Source: Candidatus Poribacteria bacterium
GTDB taxonomy: Bacteria; Poribacteria; WGA-4E; WGA-3G
Reading direction: 5' to 3'
Length of the DNA stretch: 34,517 nucleotides
Assembly: GCA_009839745.1 (NCBI GenBank)
Contig: VXPE01000094.1
Span: 1-34,517, forward strand
In this document: positions 24,019-31,713 of the stretch, one piece after another
How positions within the stretch are numbered: the stretch's first letter is position 1
How the letters are laid out: every line of letters starts with the position of its first letter
Notes under the pieces: model-generated
Seen by the model: only the letters and a program-made list of their open reading frames with translations
Told to the model about the DNA's origin: nothing
Database searches by the model: none
Program-made: the position numbers and the translations under genes

Positions 24019-27000
24019 ATGGTAGATTCTCAACGCATAACCTATTTTAAAAATGAACTGAAGAAGCGGATCCTGGTGCTCGACGGGGCGATGGGGGCGT
24101 TGCTGCAGACCTATCGACTCACAGAAGAAGATTTTCGGGGTGCCCCGTTCGCCGATCACCCATCTGAACTCAAAGGCTACAATGACCTACTTTCTATCAC
24201 ACAACCACACATCGTCAAGGAAATACATTCCGACTACTGCAGTGCCGGTGTGGACATCATCGCAACAAACACCTTCACGAGTACATCTGTATCCATGGAG
24301 GATTACCAACTGCAGGACATCGCATATCAGGTAAACTACGAAGCTGCACTCATCGCCCGCGAGGTCGCAGATAAATGGACTTCCCCAGAGAAACCTCGCT
24401 ACGTCGCTGGAAGCATGGGGCCTACCAATCGGAGCTGCTCCATTTCCCCAAATGTGAACGATCCAGGGTACCGGAACATAACCTTCTCACAGCTCGTTGC
24501 TGCCTACACAACCCAAGCAGAGGGCCTCATCGACGGCGGTGCTGACATCCTCCTCGTTGAGACTGTCATGGATACATTAAACTGTAAAGCCGCTCTCTTC
24601 GCGATACAAACCCTCGCTGAAGCACGAAATATCGACCTCCCGCTCATCATCTCCTCTGACAGAAGCGGCGGGGGCGGTAGAAACCTTTCTGGGCAAACAA
24701 TTGAAGCCTTTTGGAACTCTGTCCGGCATGCGAACCCACTTGCCGTCGGGTTGAACTGCGGCTTCGGTTCGCAACAACTTCGGCCACACCTCGCTGAGAT
24801 GGCAAAAATAGCCGACATCCCGACTATCTGTTATCCGAACGCGGGACTTCCCAACGAGCTCGGTCAGTACACACAGGACCCGGAAGAGTTGGGACGTTGG
24901 ATACACGAGTTCGCAAAAAACGGGTGGGTTAATATCGTTGGCGGCTGTTGCGGATGCCACCTTGAACATATCGAAATGATTGCGAAAATCGCTGCTGAAT
25001 ACCCACCGCGAACCCCTAAAGTACAACAACGCGCCTGCCGTCTCAGCGGCTTAGAGGCGTTCAACGTCACGTCTGATTCTCTCTTTGTTAACGTTGGGGA
25101 ACGGACAAACGTAACAGGATCGCGTCGATTCGAGACGCTGATTAAGAACGAAGACTACGAAACCGCCTTAGAGGTCGCGCGAGACCAGGTGGAAAACGGG
25201 GCACAGATTATTGATATTAATATGGACGCGGGGATGTTGGATGCTAAAACGGCTATGGTGAAGTTCCTTAACCTCATTGCGGCGGAACCCGACATCAGTC
25301 GCGTGCCGATCATGATCGACTCCAGCCGCTGGGAAGTCATAGAAGCGGGATTGGCGTGTATTCAAGGAAAAGGGGTTGTTAACTCTATTAGCCTGAAAGA
25401 GGGAGAAGAAGATTTTTTAGAAAAAGCGCGTCAGGTCCGTCGGTATGGTGCCGCCGTTATCGTTATGGCGTTCGATGAAGATGGACAAGCCGATAGTTAT
25501 GAACGGAAGGTGGAGATATGTCAGCGGGCGTACCGTCTGTTGACAGAACAGGTCGGGTTTCCGCCGGAAGACATCATCTTTGATCCGAATATCTTCGCGG
25601 TTGCAACCGGTATTGAAGAACACAACGAATACGCGAAGGCGTTCATTGAGGCGTGTCGCGAGATCAAAGCGACTTGTCCGGGTGCTTTGGTGAGCGGTGG
25701 CGTCAGTAACATCTCCTTTGCGTTCCGAGGCAACGATACGGTGCGCGAGGCGATGCACGCAGCGTTCCTCTATTATGCGATCAACGCTGGCATGGACCTC
25801 GGAATCGTCAACGCTGGGCAGCTCGCCGTCTATGACGATATCCCCAAGCCGCTTTTAGAAGCCGTAGAGGATGTCTTGTTCAACCGCCGAGAGGATGCGA
25901 CAGATAGACTCGTTGATCTGGCGAACACGCTCCACGGGAAAGGTAAAAAGAAGCAGGTCAGTCGAAAATGGCGAAAATTGCCGGTTGAAGAGCGGCTCCG
26001 ACACGCCCTCGTCGAAGGCATCCTTACATACGTGGAAACCGACACAGAGGAAGCGCGGCAAAAGTATGAGCGTCCGATACAGGTGATTGAGGGGCCCTTG
26101 ATGGATGGAATGAATCGCGTCGGGGAACTCTTCGGGGACGGCAAAATGTTCCTACCGCAAGTGGTGAAAAGCGCGCGTGTGATGAAGAAGGCGGTTGCGC
26201 ATCTCATCCCCTATATTGAGCTGGAACAGGCGGAAGGGGGAATTCAATCGAGAGGCAAAATTGTAATGGCAACCGTGAAAGGTGATGTTCACGATATCGG
26301 GAAAAATATCGTCGGCGTTGTGCTCGGATGCAATAACTACGATATTGTTGACCTCGGGGTGATGGTCCCTGCGGAAGATATTCTGGAGGCGGCACGCAGC
26401 GAAAACGCAGATATTATCGGGTTGAGTGGGCTCATCACGCCATCATTAGATGAAATGGTAAACGTCGCTGAAGAGATGGAACGTGAAGACTTCCGCATGC
26501 CGCTCCTTATTGGTGGCGCGACGACCTCAAAGGTACATACCGCTGTTCAGATTGAACCTGTCTATACCGGCTTAACAGTCCACGTCAAAGACGCTTCCCA
26601 AAGCGTTGGGGTTGTCAGCAACTTGATGAGCCCTGAGAAACAGAAAACATTTACCGAGCAGAAGCGCGAAGAATACGCGGATATTCGAGAACGGCGTGCG
26701 AAGAACCGGAAACAGGCGAATTTACTTCCGTTCAGTGTCGCACGGGAACGTAGGTCGGCACTGGACTGGCAAAATTACCGACCGCCGACGCCGCGTTTTA
26801 TAGGCACGCAAGTCTATGACGACTATCCGTTATCGAGACTAGCTGACTATATCGACTGGAGTCCATTCTTTACAACCTGGGGGCTCCGCGGCAAATATCC
26901 CAATATATTAGACAACCCGGAAGTCGGTGAGGAAGCGCGTAAACTCCTTAAAGATGCTGAAGCCCTTCTTCGCATCATCCTGAGAGAAAAACGGTTTAAA

Positions 27001-27111
27001 GCACGTGGCGTTGTCGGCTTGTTCCCGGCAAACGGTGTCGGTGAAGATACCGAGATTTACGCAGGTGCGGCGATCACAGAAACGCCCGCGACTTTAGCGG
27101 CACCGACTTGA
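24019..27111 (+). CDS. metH: Cobalamin-dependent methionine synthase, main part (interrupted by TGA)
   Basis: 1030 residues up to a TGA at 27109-27111. It transfers methyl from methyltetrahydrofolate through cobalamin to homocysteine. Domains seen: homocysteine-binding barrel with zinc ligands in GLNCGFG and VGGCCGC (residues about 1-330); pterin-binding barrel with [16 protein letters not shown] (about 350-640); cap and B12 domain with [12 protein letters not shown], where the His is the cobalamin ligand (about 650-900); then the start of the SAM-dependent reactivation domain ([17 protein letters not shown]). The remainder of that domain continues in the same frame at 27214-27777 after the stop. 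E. coli MetH has about 1227 residues; here the two parts together plus a 28-codon insertion give about 1252. The ATG at 24019 has AAAGAGG about 13 nt upstream. Confidence 0.95.
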   Translation: MVDSQRITYFKNELKKRILVLDGAMGALLQTYRLTEEDFRGAPFADHPSELKGYNDLLSITQPHIVKEIHSDYCSAGVDIIATNTFTSTSVSMEDYQLQDIAYQVNYEAALIAREVADKWTSPEKPRYVAGSMGPTNRSCSISPNVNDPGYRNITFSQLVAAYTTQAEGLIDGGADILLVETVMDTLNCKAALFAIQTLAEARNIDLPLIISSDRSGGGGRNLSGQTIEAFWNSVRHANPLAVGLNCGFGSQQLRPHLAEMAKIADIPTICYPNAGLPNELGQYTQDPEELGRWIHEFAKNGWVNIVGGCCGCHLEHIEMIAKIAAEYPPRTPKVQQRACRLSGLEAFNVTSDSLFVNVGERTNVTGSRRFETLIKNEDYETALEVARDQVENGAQIIDINMDAGMLDAKTAMVKFLNLIAAEPDISRVPIMIDSSRWEVIEAGLACIQGKGVVNSISLKEGEEDFLEKARQVRRYGAAVIVMAFDEDGQADSYERKVEICQRAYRLLTEQVGFPPEDIIFDPNIFAVATGIEEHNEYAKAFIEACREIKATCPGALVSGGVSNISFAFRGNDTVREAMHAAFLYYAINAGMDLGIVNAGQLAVYDDIPKPLLEAVEDVLFNRREDATDRLVDLANTLHGKGKKKQVSRKWRKLPVEERLRHALVEGILTYVETDTEEARQKYERPIQVIEGPLMDGMNRVGELFGDGKMFLPQVVKSARVMKKAVAHLIPYIELEQAEGGIQSRGKIVMATVKGDVHDIGKNIVGVVLGCNNYDIVDLGVMVPAEDILEAARSENADIIGLSGLITPSLDEMVNVAEEMEREDFRMPLLIGGATTSKVHTAVQIEPVYTGLTVHVKDASQSVGVVSNLMSPEKQKTFTEQKREEYADIRERRAKNRKQANLLPFSVARERRSALDWQNYRPPTPRFIGTQVYDDYPLSRLADYIDWSPFFTTWGLRGKYPNILDNPEVGEEARKLLKDAEALLRIILREKRFKARGVVGLFPANGVGEDTEIYAGAAITETPATLAAPT

Positions 27112-27178
27112 TGCACAAGACCGTCTTGCGGTGCAAGACAGGACTCAGATGCGGCGAGCACAGAAACGCTCGCAACGC
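27064..27178 (+). repeat. 84-bp in-frame partial duplication with hairpin interrupting metH
   Basis: A 31-base stretch at 27064-27094 recurs at 27148-27178 with about 25 of 31 bases identical (shared core TGCGGCGA, CACAGAAACGC). The offset is 84 bases, exactly 28 codons. Between the copies lie the TGA at 27109-27111 and an immediate hairpin, TGCAC-AAGAC-C-GTCTT-gcg-GTGCA (27112-27135). The second copy fits the expected MetH sequence ([14 protein letters not shown]), so the first copy and the hairpin are the added part. Confidence 0.75.
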
Positions 27179-27213
27179 TGCATCACCTCCGTCAACAGAC
27201 GGAACAACCCTTT

Positions 27214-27777
27214 ATGAGACCGAATCTCAGTCTTGGCGATTTTATCGCACCGAAAACGACTGGTGTTCAGGATTATATAGGGGGGTTTGCGGTAACAACG
27301 GGCATCGGTGTCCCTGAATTTTGTGCTGAGTTTGAGCAGCAACACGACGATTATAACAGCATCATGGCAAAGGCACTTGCAGACCGATTGGCAGAGGCGT
27401 TCGCAGAGCAGATACACCAATACGTGCGGACGACACTTTGGGGGTACGCACCAAATGAGGCATTGGATAACGAGGCTTTAATTGCTGAAAAATACCGTGG
27501 GATACGTCCGGCACCGGGCTATCCTGCCTGTCCAGATCACAATCAAAAGCGGGTGCTGTTTGACCTGCTGAATGTCCCAGAAAATACGGGGATATCTCTT
27601 ACAGAAAGTCTGGCGATGTTTCCTGCCGCATCTGTAAGTGGATGGTATTACGCGCATCCAGAGTCTCGGTATTTCAGTATTGCAAGGATCGGTGAGGATC
27701 AGGTTGCAGATTATGCTGAACGGACCGGTATGGACATCGAAACGGCAAAGCGTTGGCTGAAGCCTGTACTTACATAA
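27214..27777 (+). CDS. metH: Methionine synthase reactivation domain (C-terminal part of metH)
   Basis: 187 residues from the first ATG after the interrupting TGA. The frame is the same as the main metH part and stays open from 27112, so about 34 further codons upstream (including [13 protein letters not shown]) also belong to the domain. It contains [40 protein letters not shown], the SAM-binding [12 protein letters not shown], and [18 protein letters not shown], all typical of the AdoMet-binding activation domain. This domain remethylates cobalamin oxidised during turnover. It could be made by readthrough, as a separate protein from the ATG (a split arrangement is known in Thermotoga), or not at all. 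The Shine-Dalgarno for the ATG is weak. A terminator follows. Confidence 0.85.
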   Translation: MRPNLSLGDFIAPKTTGVQDYIGGFAVTTGIGVPEFCAEFEQQHDDYNSIMAKALADRLAEAFAEQIHQYVRTTLWGYAPNEALDNEALIAEKYRGIRPAPGYPACPDHNQKRVLFDLLNVPENTGISLTESLAMFPAASVSGWYYAHPESRYFSIARIGEDQVADYAERTGMDIETAKRWLKPVLT

Positions 27778-27803
27778 AATTGCCTGTATGGTTTAAAGAA
27801 ACA

Positions 27804-27838
27804 GGGGGGTGAAACTCAGTTCACCACCCTATTTTTTT
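27804..27838 (+). terminator. Intrinsic terminator of metH
   Basis: GGTGAA (27808-27813) pairs with TTCACC (27820-27825), extended by outer G-C pairs from the GGGG at 27804 onward, and is followed by seven T (27832-27838). It lies 30 nt after the metH stop. Confidence 0.85.
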
Positions 27839-27886
27839 GTGAGTCCATGCATTAACACTGCGATTTTATACCCAGATGACAGACAA

Positions 27887-28027
27887 TCACGCCTTAGGTT
27901 GATACAGACCAATGCAGTTTCCGCTTGGATCGAGGAACATCGCGAAGGAACCCATGCCGCTTGGAATCGGACGCGGCGGCACAAGTATCGGCAAATTATC
28001 AACCAACGCAATCTTTGGTTTCGGCGT
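27887..28027 (-). pseudogene. C-terminal fragment of a glyoxalase/VOC protein
   Basis: Directly after the LamG stop codon, the same frame (past a second stop, TAG) reads PKIALVDNLPILVPPRP then GMGSFAMFLDPSGNCIGLYQ, ending at a TGA at 27887-27889. The last part is the typical end of a VOC-fold protein (FAMFxDPxGNxxGLYQ). No start codon or N-terminal half is present. It is a truncated remnant left at the end of the LamG gene. Confidence 0.65.
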
Positions 28028-28030
28028 CTA

Positions 28031-28828
28031 TTAATCGGTTTTGATATCAGCCCAGGTCGTTGTGAGTTTACCTAAGGGTTCAATATCAGCCGCAGTTGCT
28101 AATCCGTCATTCATGAGGGTTTTAATGTCATCTTCATCCAACGCCACACTGAAGATGGCAACGTCGTCAACGATTCCGGCGAAGAACTCTCCCCATTGAC
28201 CGTGTTGTCCGGTGGCTAAATAGATACCGATGAGAAAGGGTTTGTCGGTTAACGGGTTCCTTCCTAAGTTTGGTGTCGTTACCCCATCGCCGATCTGATC
28301 GGCGTCTATATATACGCCGAACCCATCACCATCCCACGTAACAGCAACGTGATGCCAGTCTGTATCGGGCTTCCAAGGGGCATCGATAAAGTGAAGCGTG
28401 CCGCCGGGGTCATGCGTGTGATGTCGGATTCTACCCGCATCCCACCAAAATCCGGGTGCCCAATCATCTTTGGTTATCACAGCCATGCCACCACCGGGAG
28501 GCTTATCTAATTTAAACCAAAAGGCGATTGTATGTTCGGCACCAACATTCAAAGAATCATCGTGTGCAATCTCCACATAAGCATCCGAGCCATTAAGACT
28601 TAAACCCTTGCCAAACTTACCATTAACCCATTTGGCACCTCCCTCAATCGCGCCATCATTCCCCGTTCCAGAGGAATCTTCGACGGTCTTACCATTTCCC
28701 TCATCAAAGAGCCACATGCCGACACAATCTGCAAAGTCAATTTCAGCAAAACTGATACCGACAAACATCAGGCTAAGCACCATTGAACTGACACATAATC
28801 GTTTTAACCTTGTAACTGTAATTTCCAT
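28031..28828 (-). CDS. Secreted LamG/concanavalin A-like lectin-fold protein
   Basis: 265 residues. The signal peptide (LCVSSMVLSLMFVGISFAE) is followed by one LamG/laminin-G-3 type beta-sandwich: VGMWLFDEGNGKTVEDSSG, GKFGKGLSLNGSDAYVEI, HTIAFWFKLDKP, DTDWHHVAVTWDGDGFGVYID and the closing GIVDDVAIFSVALDEDDIKTLM. Such domains bind glycans or matrix and are often attached to larger enzymes; here the domain stands alone. The tail LGKLTTTWADIKTD matches the tails of the two kelch proteins. The ATG at 28826-28828 has GGAGGAA upstream. It is a single gene with its own promoter. The ligand is unknown. Confidence 0.9.
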   Translation of the reverse strand: MEITVTRLKRLCVSSMVLSLMFVGISFAEIDFADCVGMWLFDEGNGKTVEDSSGTGNDGAIEGGAKWVNGKFGKGLSLNGSDAYVEIAHDDSLNVGAEHTIAFWFKLDKPPGGGMAVITKDDWAPGFWWDAGRIRHHTHDPGGTLHFIDAPWKPDTDWHHVAVTWDGDGFGVYIDADQIGDGVTTPNLGRNPLTDKPFLIGIYLATGQHGQWGEFFAGIVDDVAIFSVALDEDDIKTLMNDGLATAADIEPLGKLTTTWADIKTD

Positions 28829-28856
28829 CTTTTGCTATTTCCTCCATCTATTCTCA

Positions 28857-28910
28857 GGGCGAGAGCCAACGCATTATCCACTGGCTATTACCCAAAAATG
28901 AGTCTCGCCC
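28857..28910 (-). promoter_or_regulatory. Stem-closed 54-nt leader of the LamG gene
   Basis: GGGCGAGA (28857-28864) pairs with TCTCGCCC (28903-28910). Inside on the minus strand, AGCCA and TGGCT form a second stem. It lies within the predicted transcript, 29 nt before the start codon, in the same layout as the leaders of the two kelch genes. It matches no riboswitch I know. Confidence 0.5.
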
Positions 28911-28986
28911 GATAGGTATTGGTCACTGAGGCAGCCAGAATACTCTGATGCGCCTCTGTGTAATAAGTGTGTTACACGATTATACG

Positions 28987-29016
28987 ATTATACCATGTAG
29001 ATGTTTCACGTGTCAA
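28987..29016 (-). promoter_or_regulatory. Sigma-70-type promoter for the LamG gene
   Basis: TTGACA (29011-29016), an 18-nt spacer and TATAAT (28987-28992) on the minus strand; both hexamers are perfect. The leader would be about 150 nt and include the stem-closed element. Confidence 0.75.
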
Positions 29017-29037
29017 GTTGCACTTTACGAATTTCAG

Positions 29038-29066
29038 TTGATATTCAGGCGAATTTTTATTATAAT
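29038..29066 (+). promoter_or_regulatory. Promoter for the DUF4258 / zinc-finger pair
   Basis: TTGATA (29038-29043), a 17-nt spacer and TATAAT (29061-29066). The predicted start (29072-29074) is at or next to the ATG at 29075, so the mRNA would be leaderless or nearly so. Confidence 0.65.
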
Positions 29067-29074
29067 AGGGAGAC

Positions 29075-29356
29075 ATGTTTGATCAAATCCTCCAAGAGAT
29101 CCAGGAAAAGGTTCAGAGCCAAGAATATGTTTTGACGCTCCATGCCGAAGATGAAATGGTTCAGGATAGACTCACAATCTTTGATGTAGAAAATGCTCTT
29201 CTCACTGGTGAGATTGTCAGGAGACAGAGAGATTCATATAGAGGTAAATGGAAATATGTCGTAGAGGGTCGAACACTCGGTTCGGAGATCGCTGTTGTCG
29301 TAACAAAGTTGGCTTTCAGCAGAAAATTGGTTATCATTACCGTGTATGTGAAATAA
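29075..29356 (+). CDS. DUF4258-domain protein (probable toxin-like partner)
   Basis: 93 residues. The DUF4258 pattern is visible: LTLHAEDEMVQDRLTIFDVENALLTGEIV, then KWKYVVEGRTLGSEIAVVVTKL and a terminal LVIITVYVK. This family has a RelE-like fold and is commonly encoded next to a YgiT-type zinc-finger protein, as here (20 nt downstream), so a toxin-antitoxin-type pair is likely. Toxicity is inferred from the family context only. The predicted promoter leaves almost no leader; AGGGAG (29067-29072) would be too close to the ATG to work as a normal ribosome-binding site. Confidence 0.85.
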   Translation: MFDQILQEIQEKVQSQEYVLTLHAEDEMVQDRLTIFDVENALLTGEIVRRQRDSYRGKWKYVVEGRTLGSEIAVVVTKLAFSRKLVIITVYVK

Positions 29357-29375
29357 AATCATGAGGAGTTAGACA

Positions 29376-29603
29376 ATGAAGTGTGATGTATGTGGGAAAG
29401 AGGGGGCGCGTCAGCGTTATGTCTCCCGAAGTTATGGTAAAGGCGAGTCTCTCCTCGTCATCGAAGATGTGCCTACTATCCATTGTCCAAATTGCGGCGA
29501 GGGTTACATGACTGCGCAGACGTTACAAGTAATCGAACGAATTAAAAAACTTCGTCAGACCGTTGCACCAAAACGCCCCGTGTCAGTCGCCGTTTTTAAA
29601 TAA
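29376..29603 (+). CDS. YgiT-type zinc-finger protein (probable antitoxin)
   Basis: 75 residues. Two CxxC pairs (MKCDVCGKEG and HCPNCGEGY) bind zinc, as in the N-terminal half of MqsA/YgiT antitoxins. The C-terminal helix-turn-helix of full MqsA is absent; a short helix (QVIERIKKLRQT) and a PKRPVSVAVFK end follow. It is probably the partner of the DUF4258 protein, neutralising it or binding the operator. The ATG at 29376 has GAGGAG about 11 nt upstream. The DUF58 gene begins 15 nt after its stop. Confidence 0.85.
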   Translation: MKCDVCGKEGARQRYVSRSYGKGESLLVIEDVPTIHCPNCGEGYMTAQTLQVIERIKKLRQTVAPKRPVSVAVFK

Positions 29604-29617
29604 TCTCGGAAAAGAAT

Positions 29618-30511
29618 ATGCAAACATCTCATAAATACTTAGACCCAGTTGCGCTCTCTCGAATTGGCGGTATGGAACTCGTCGCGCGGCTTGTCGTTGA
29701 GGGGTTCGTTACAGGGTTACACAAAAGTCCGTATCAAGGGTTCAGCGTAGAATTCGCAGAACACCGGCAGTATATGCCCGGCGATGAGATCCGTTATATC
29801 GACTGGAAAGTCTACGGGAAATCGGATCGGTATTACGTCAAAAAGTTTGAGGAGGAGACAAACCTCCGCGCCTATATCCTCCTTGATACAAGTGCGTCGA
29901 TGAACTATAAACACGCCGAGGAAGGCTTGACGAAGTTTGAATACGGCTGTTATCTCGCCGCGACCCTCACTTATCTTATGCTCAAGCAGCGCGACTCTGT
30001 CGGTTTAGCACTCTTTGACACGGAGATTCAGCGATACATTCCACCGAGGGGTGCCGCTACACATTTACGAGCGATTATGTCCGCTTTGGAAAGTGCTACC
30101 CCCGGTCAGGAGACGCAGTTGAGCGGTCTCTTCCACGAACTCGCCAAACGGATTGTGAGACGCGGCTTGGTGATTGTCATCTCCGATCTGCTGGATGAAC
30201 CTTCACAGGTCATCTCTGCCCTGAAACACCTGCGTCATCAGAAACATGAAGTCATCGTGTTCCACCTTCTCGATCCTGCTGAACTTACCTTCCCTTACAC
30301 GGGTTCTGTCGTCTTTCGGGATATGGAAACCGGGCAGACGCTTTCAACGCAAGCGGATACGCTGAAAACGGATTATCTTGAAAAATTGAACCAGTTCATT
30401 CAGAGTTACCGTCGCGGCTGTGGCGCGAGCCAGATCGATTACGTTCAGATGGACACCGCGACACCGTTCGATTACGCGCTATCGGCATATCTATCAAGGA
30501 GAAAATCATGA
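29618..30511 (+). CDS. DUF58-domain protein with von Willebrand A-like fold
   Basis: 297 residues, a normal DUF58 length. The signature GFSVEFAEHRQYMPGDEIRYIDWKVYGKSD is followed by the metal-binding DTSASM at residue 90, then LTYLMLKQRDSVGLALFD and LVIVISDLLDEP. DUF58 proteins normally sit beside a MoxR AAA+ ATPase and assist maturation or export-related functions; no MoxR gene is seen in this window. The ATG at 29618 has GGAAAAG about 5 nt upstream. Its stop overlaps the start of the Gfo/Idh/MocA gene by four bases (ATGA), so they are translationally coupled. Confidence 0.92.
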   Translation: MQTSHKYLDPVALSRIGGMELVARLVVEGFVTGLHKSPYQGFSVEFAEHRQYMPGDEIRYIDWKVYGKSDRYYVKKFEEETNLRAYILLDTSASMNYKHAEEGLTKFEYGCYLAATLTYLMLKQRDSVGLALFDTEIQRYIPPRGAATHLRAIMSALESATPGQETQLSGLFHELAKRIVRRGLVIVISDLLDEPSQVISALKHLRHQKHEVIVFHLLDPAELTFPYTGSVVFRDMETGQTLSTQADTLKTDYLEKLNQFIQSYRRGCGASQIDYVQMDTATPFDYALSAYLSRRKS

Positions 30512-31659
30512 AAACATATCGGATCGGAATTTTAGGATGTAGAGGACGCGGGACGGCAGCAGCACGGGCATATCATGCGCATCCACGCACAGAGATTGTC
30601 GGACTCTGTGATCTGGTTCAGGAACGGCTCGATACCCTCGGCGAAGAAGTTAACGTCACTGCACGGTTCACCGATTTAGATGAGATGATTCGACAAATCC
30701 AACCCGACATTGTGGCAATCCCCACCGGCACGGAATTTCACTACGATCTGTGCATGCGCGTGCTGGAACATGGTGTCAATATTGAGGTTGAAAAACCGAT
30801 GTGTGTTGACCTCGTGCAGGCGGATGCCGTGATTGCCAAAGCCAAGGAAAAAGGCGTGCAGGTCGCCGTCCACCACCAAGGCAGGGTCGGGGCACCGATG
30901 CAGGCACTCTCACAAGCCTTTGATGCCGGAAAGATCGGTGACTTGCGCTATATGTACGGCAGCGGGAAAGGTTACTACGGCGGTTACGGTTTGATGAACA
31001 TCGGCACCCACATGCTCAACAACATGCTCCACTTCGGGAAGAGATGTCAAAGCATTGTGGCGCATCTGACGACGGGCGGGAAGCCGATTCTGGCTACAGA
31101 TGTCGTGCCGTCGCCGAGCGGGATGGGGACAATCGCAGGCGAATATATCACGGCGACGCTGCAGTATGAGGGCAACGTCACGGGGACTCTCCTCCAACAC
31201 CGCTTTGACAAAATGGATACCAACGGGTATACGATGGAACTTTACGGCACTGAAGGCAGGCTCTTCTGGGGACTCGGTGGGGCGTGGTGGTTACCGACAC
31301 CGCACTATGTTCCCGACGGCACACACGACCAGTGGGAAGCGTTAGAACTTATCTATCCTGATCACTACGATCCTGAAAGTAGCGCGTCGGAAGCGGATTA
31401 CTGGTTTGTGGAGGATTACGTCAACGCTTTAGATGAAGGGAGAGCACATACGTGCAGCGGCACTGAGGGACGACACATCATTGAGATGATGATGGGTATC
31501 TTTGAGTCGGCGGCGTATGGCACCAGTGTTGATCTCCCGCAACCCGATCGACGGCACCCGTTGTTACGATGGCGCGAGGAATCCGGTTTAGAACTACCTG
31601 CGGAGATGCCAAGAGCCTATTGGGATTGGCTAACACTGGAATCCGAACGAATTCGTTAG
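30508..31659 (+). CDS. Gfo/Idh/MocA-family oxidoreductase
   Basis: 383 residues. The N-terminal Rossmann fold (YRIGILGCRGRGTAAARAY) and the EKP motif (NIEVEKPMCVD) identify the family. The C-terminal substrate domain includes MYGSGKGYYGGYGLMNIGTH and YTMELYGTEGRLFWG. The substrate is unknown but probably a sugar or polyol. It overlaps the DUF58 gene by ATGA and is the last plus-strand gene of this cluster. A short hairpin follows before the convergent oxidoreductase gene. Confidence 0.93.
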   Translation: MKTYRIGILGCRGRGTAAARAYHAHPRTEIVGLCDLVQERLDTLGEEVNVTARFTDLDEMIRQIQPDIVAIPTGTEFHYDLCMRVLEHGVNIEVEKPMCVDLVQADAVIAKAKEKGVQVAVHHQGRVGAPMQALSQAFDAGKIGDLRYMYGSGKGYYGGYGLMNIGTHMLNNMLHFGKRCQSIVAHLTTGGKPILATDVVPSPSGMGTIAGEYITATLQYEGNVTGTLLQHRFDKMDTNGYTMELYGTEGRLFWGLGGAWWLPTPHYVPDGTHDQWEALELIYPDHYDPESSASEADYWFVEDYVNALDEGRAHTCSGTEGRHIIEMMMGIFESAAYGTSVDLPQPDRRHPLLRWREESGLELPAEMPRAYWDWLTLESERIR

Positions 31660-31670
31660 AAACCACGGTA

Positions 31671-31691
31671 GGTGCGGTTTTCAACCGCACC
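31671..31691. repeat. Hairpin between convergent genes
   Basis: GGTGCGGTT (31671-31679) and AACCGCACC (31683-31691) form a perfect 9-bp stem with a 3-nt loop. The stem lies between two convergent genes without a T-run. It may act as a bidirectional terminator or be one of the dispersed hairpin repeats. Confidence 0.55.
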
Positions 31692-31713
31692 GAATCCAAA
31701 CCTGAGAACACAT

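Noticed and set aside
27109-27135. TGA followed at once by a hairpin in metH, as in a bacterial selenocysteine site
   Set aside because: MetH has no selenocysteine at this position, the TGA lies in a duplicated insertion, and the loop lacks SECIS-like features. Readthrough remains possible, but not by selenocysteine on this evidence.
28857-28910. LamG leader resembling a TPP or c-di-GMP riboswitch (GGATAATGCG, GGTAATAGCCAG words)
   Set aside because: The words are not in the order or stems of either riboswitch, and the gene is not of a matching pathway.
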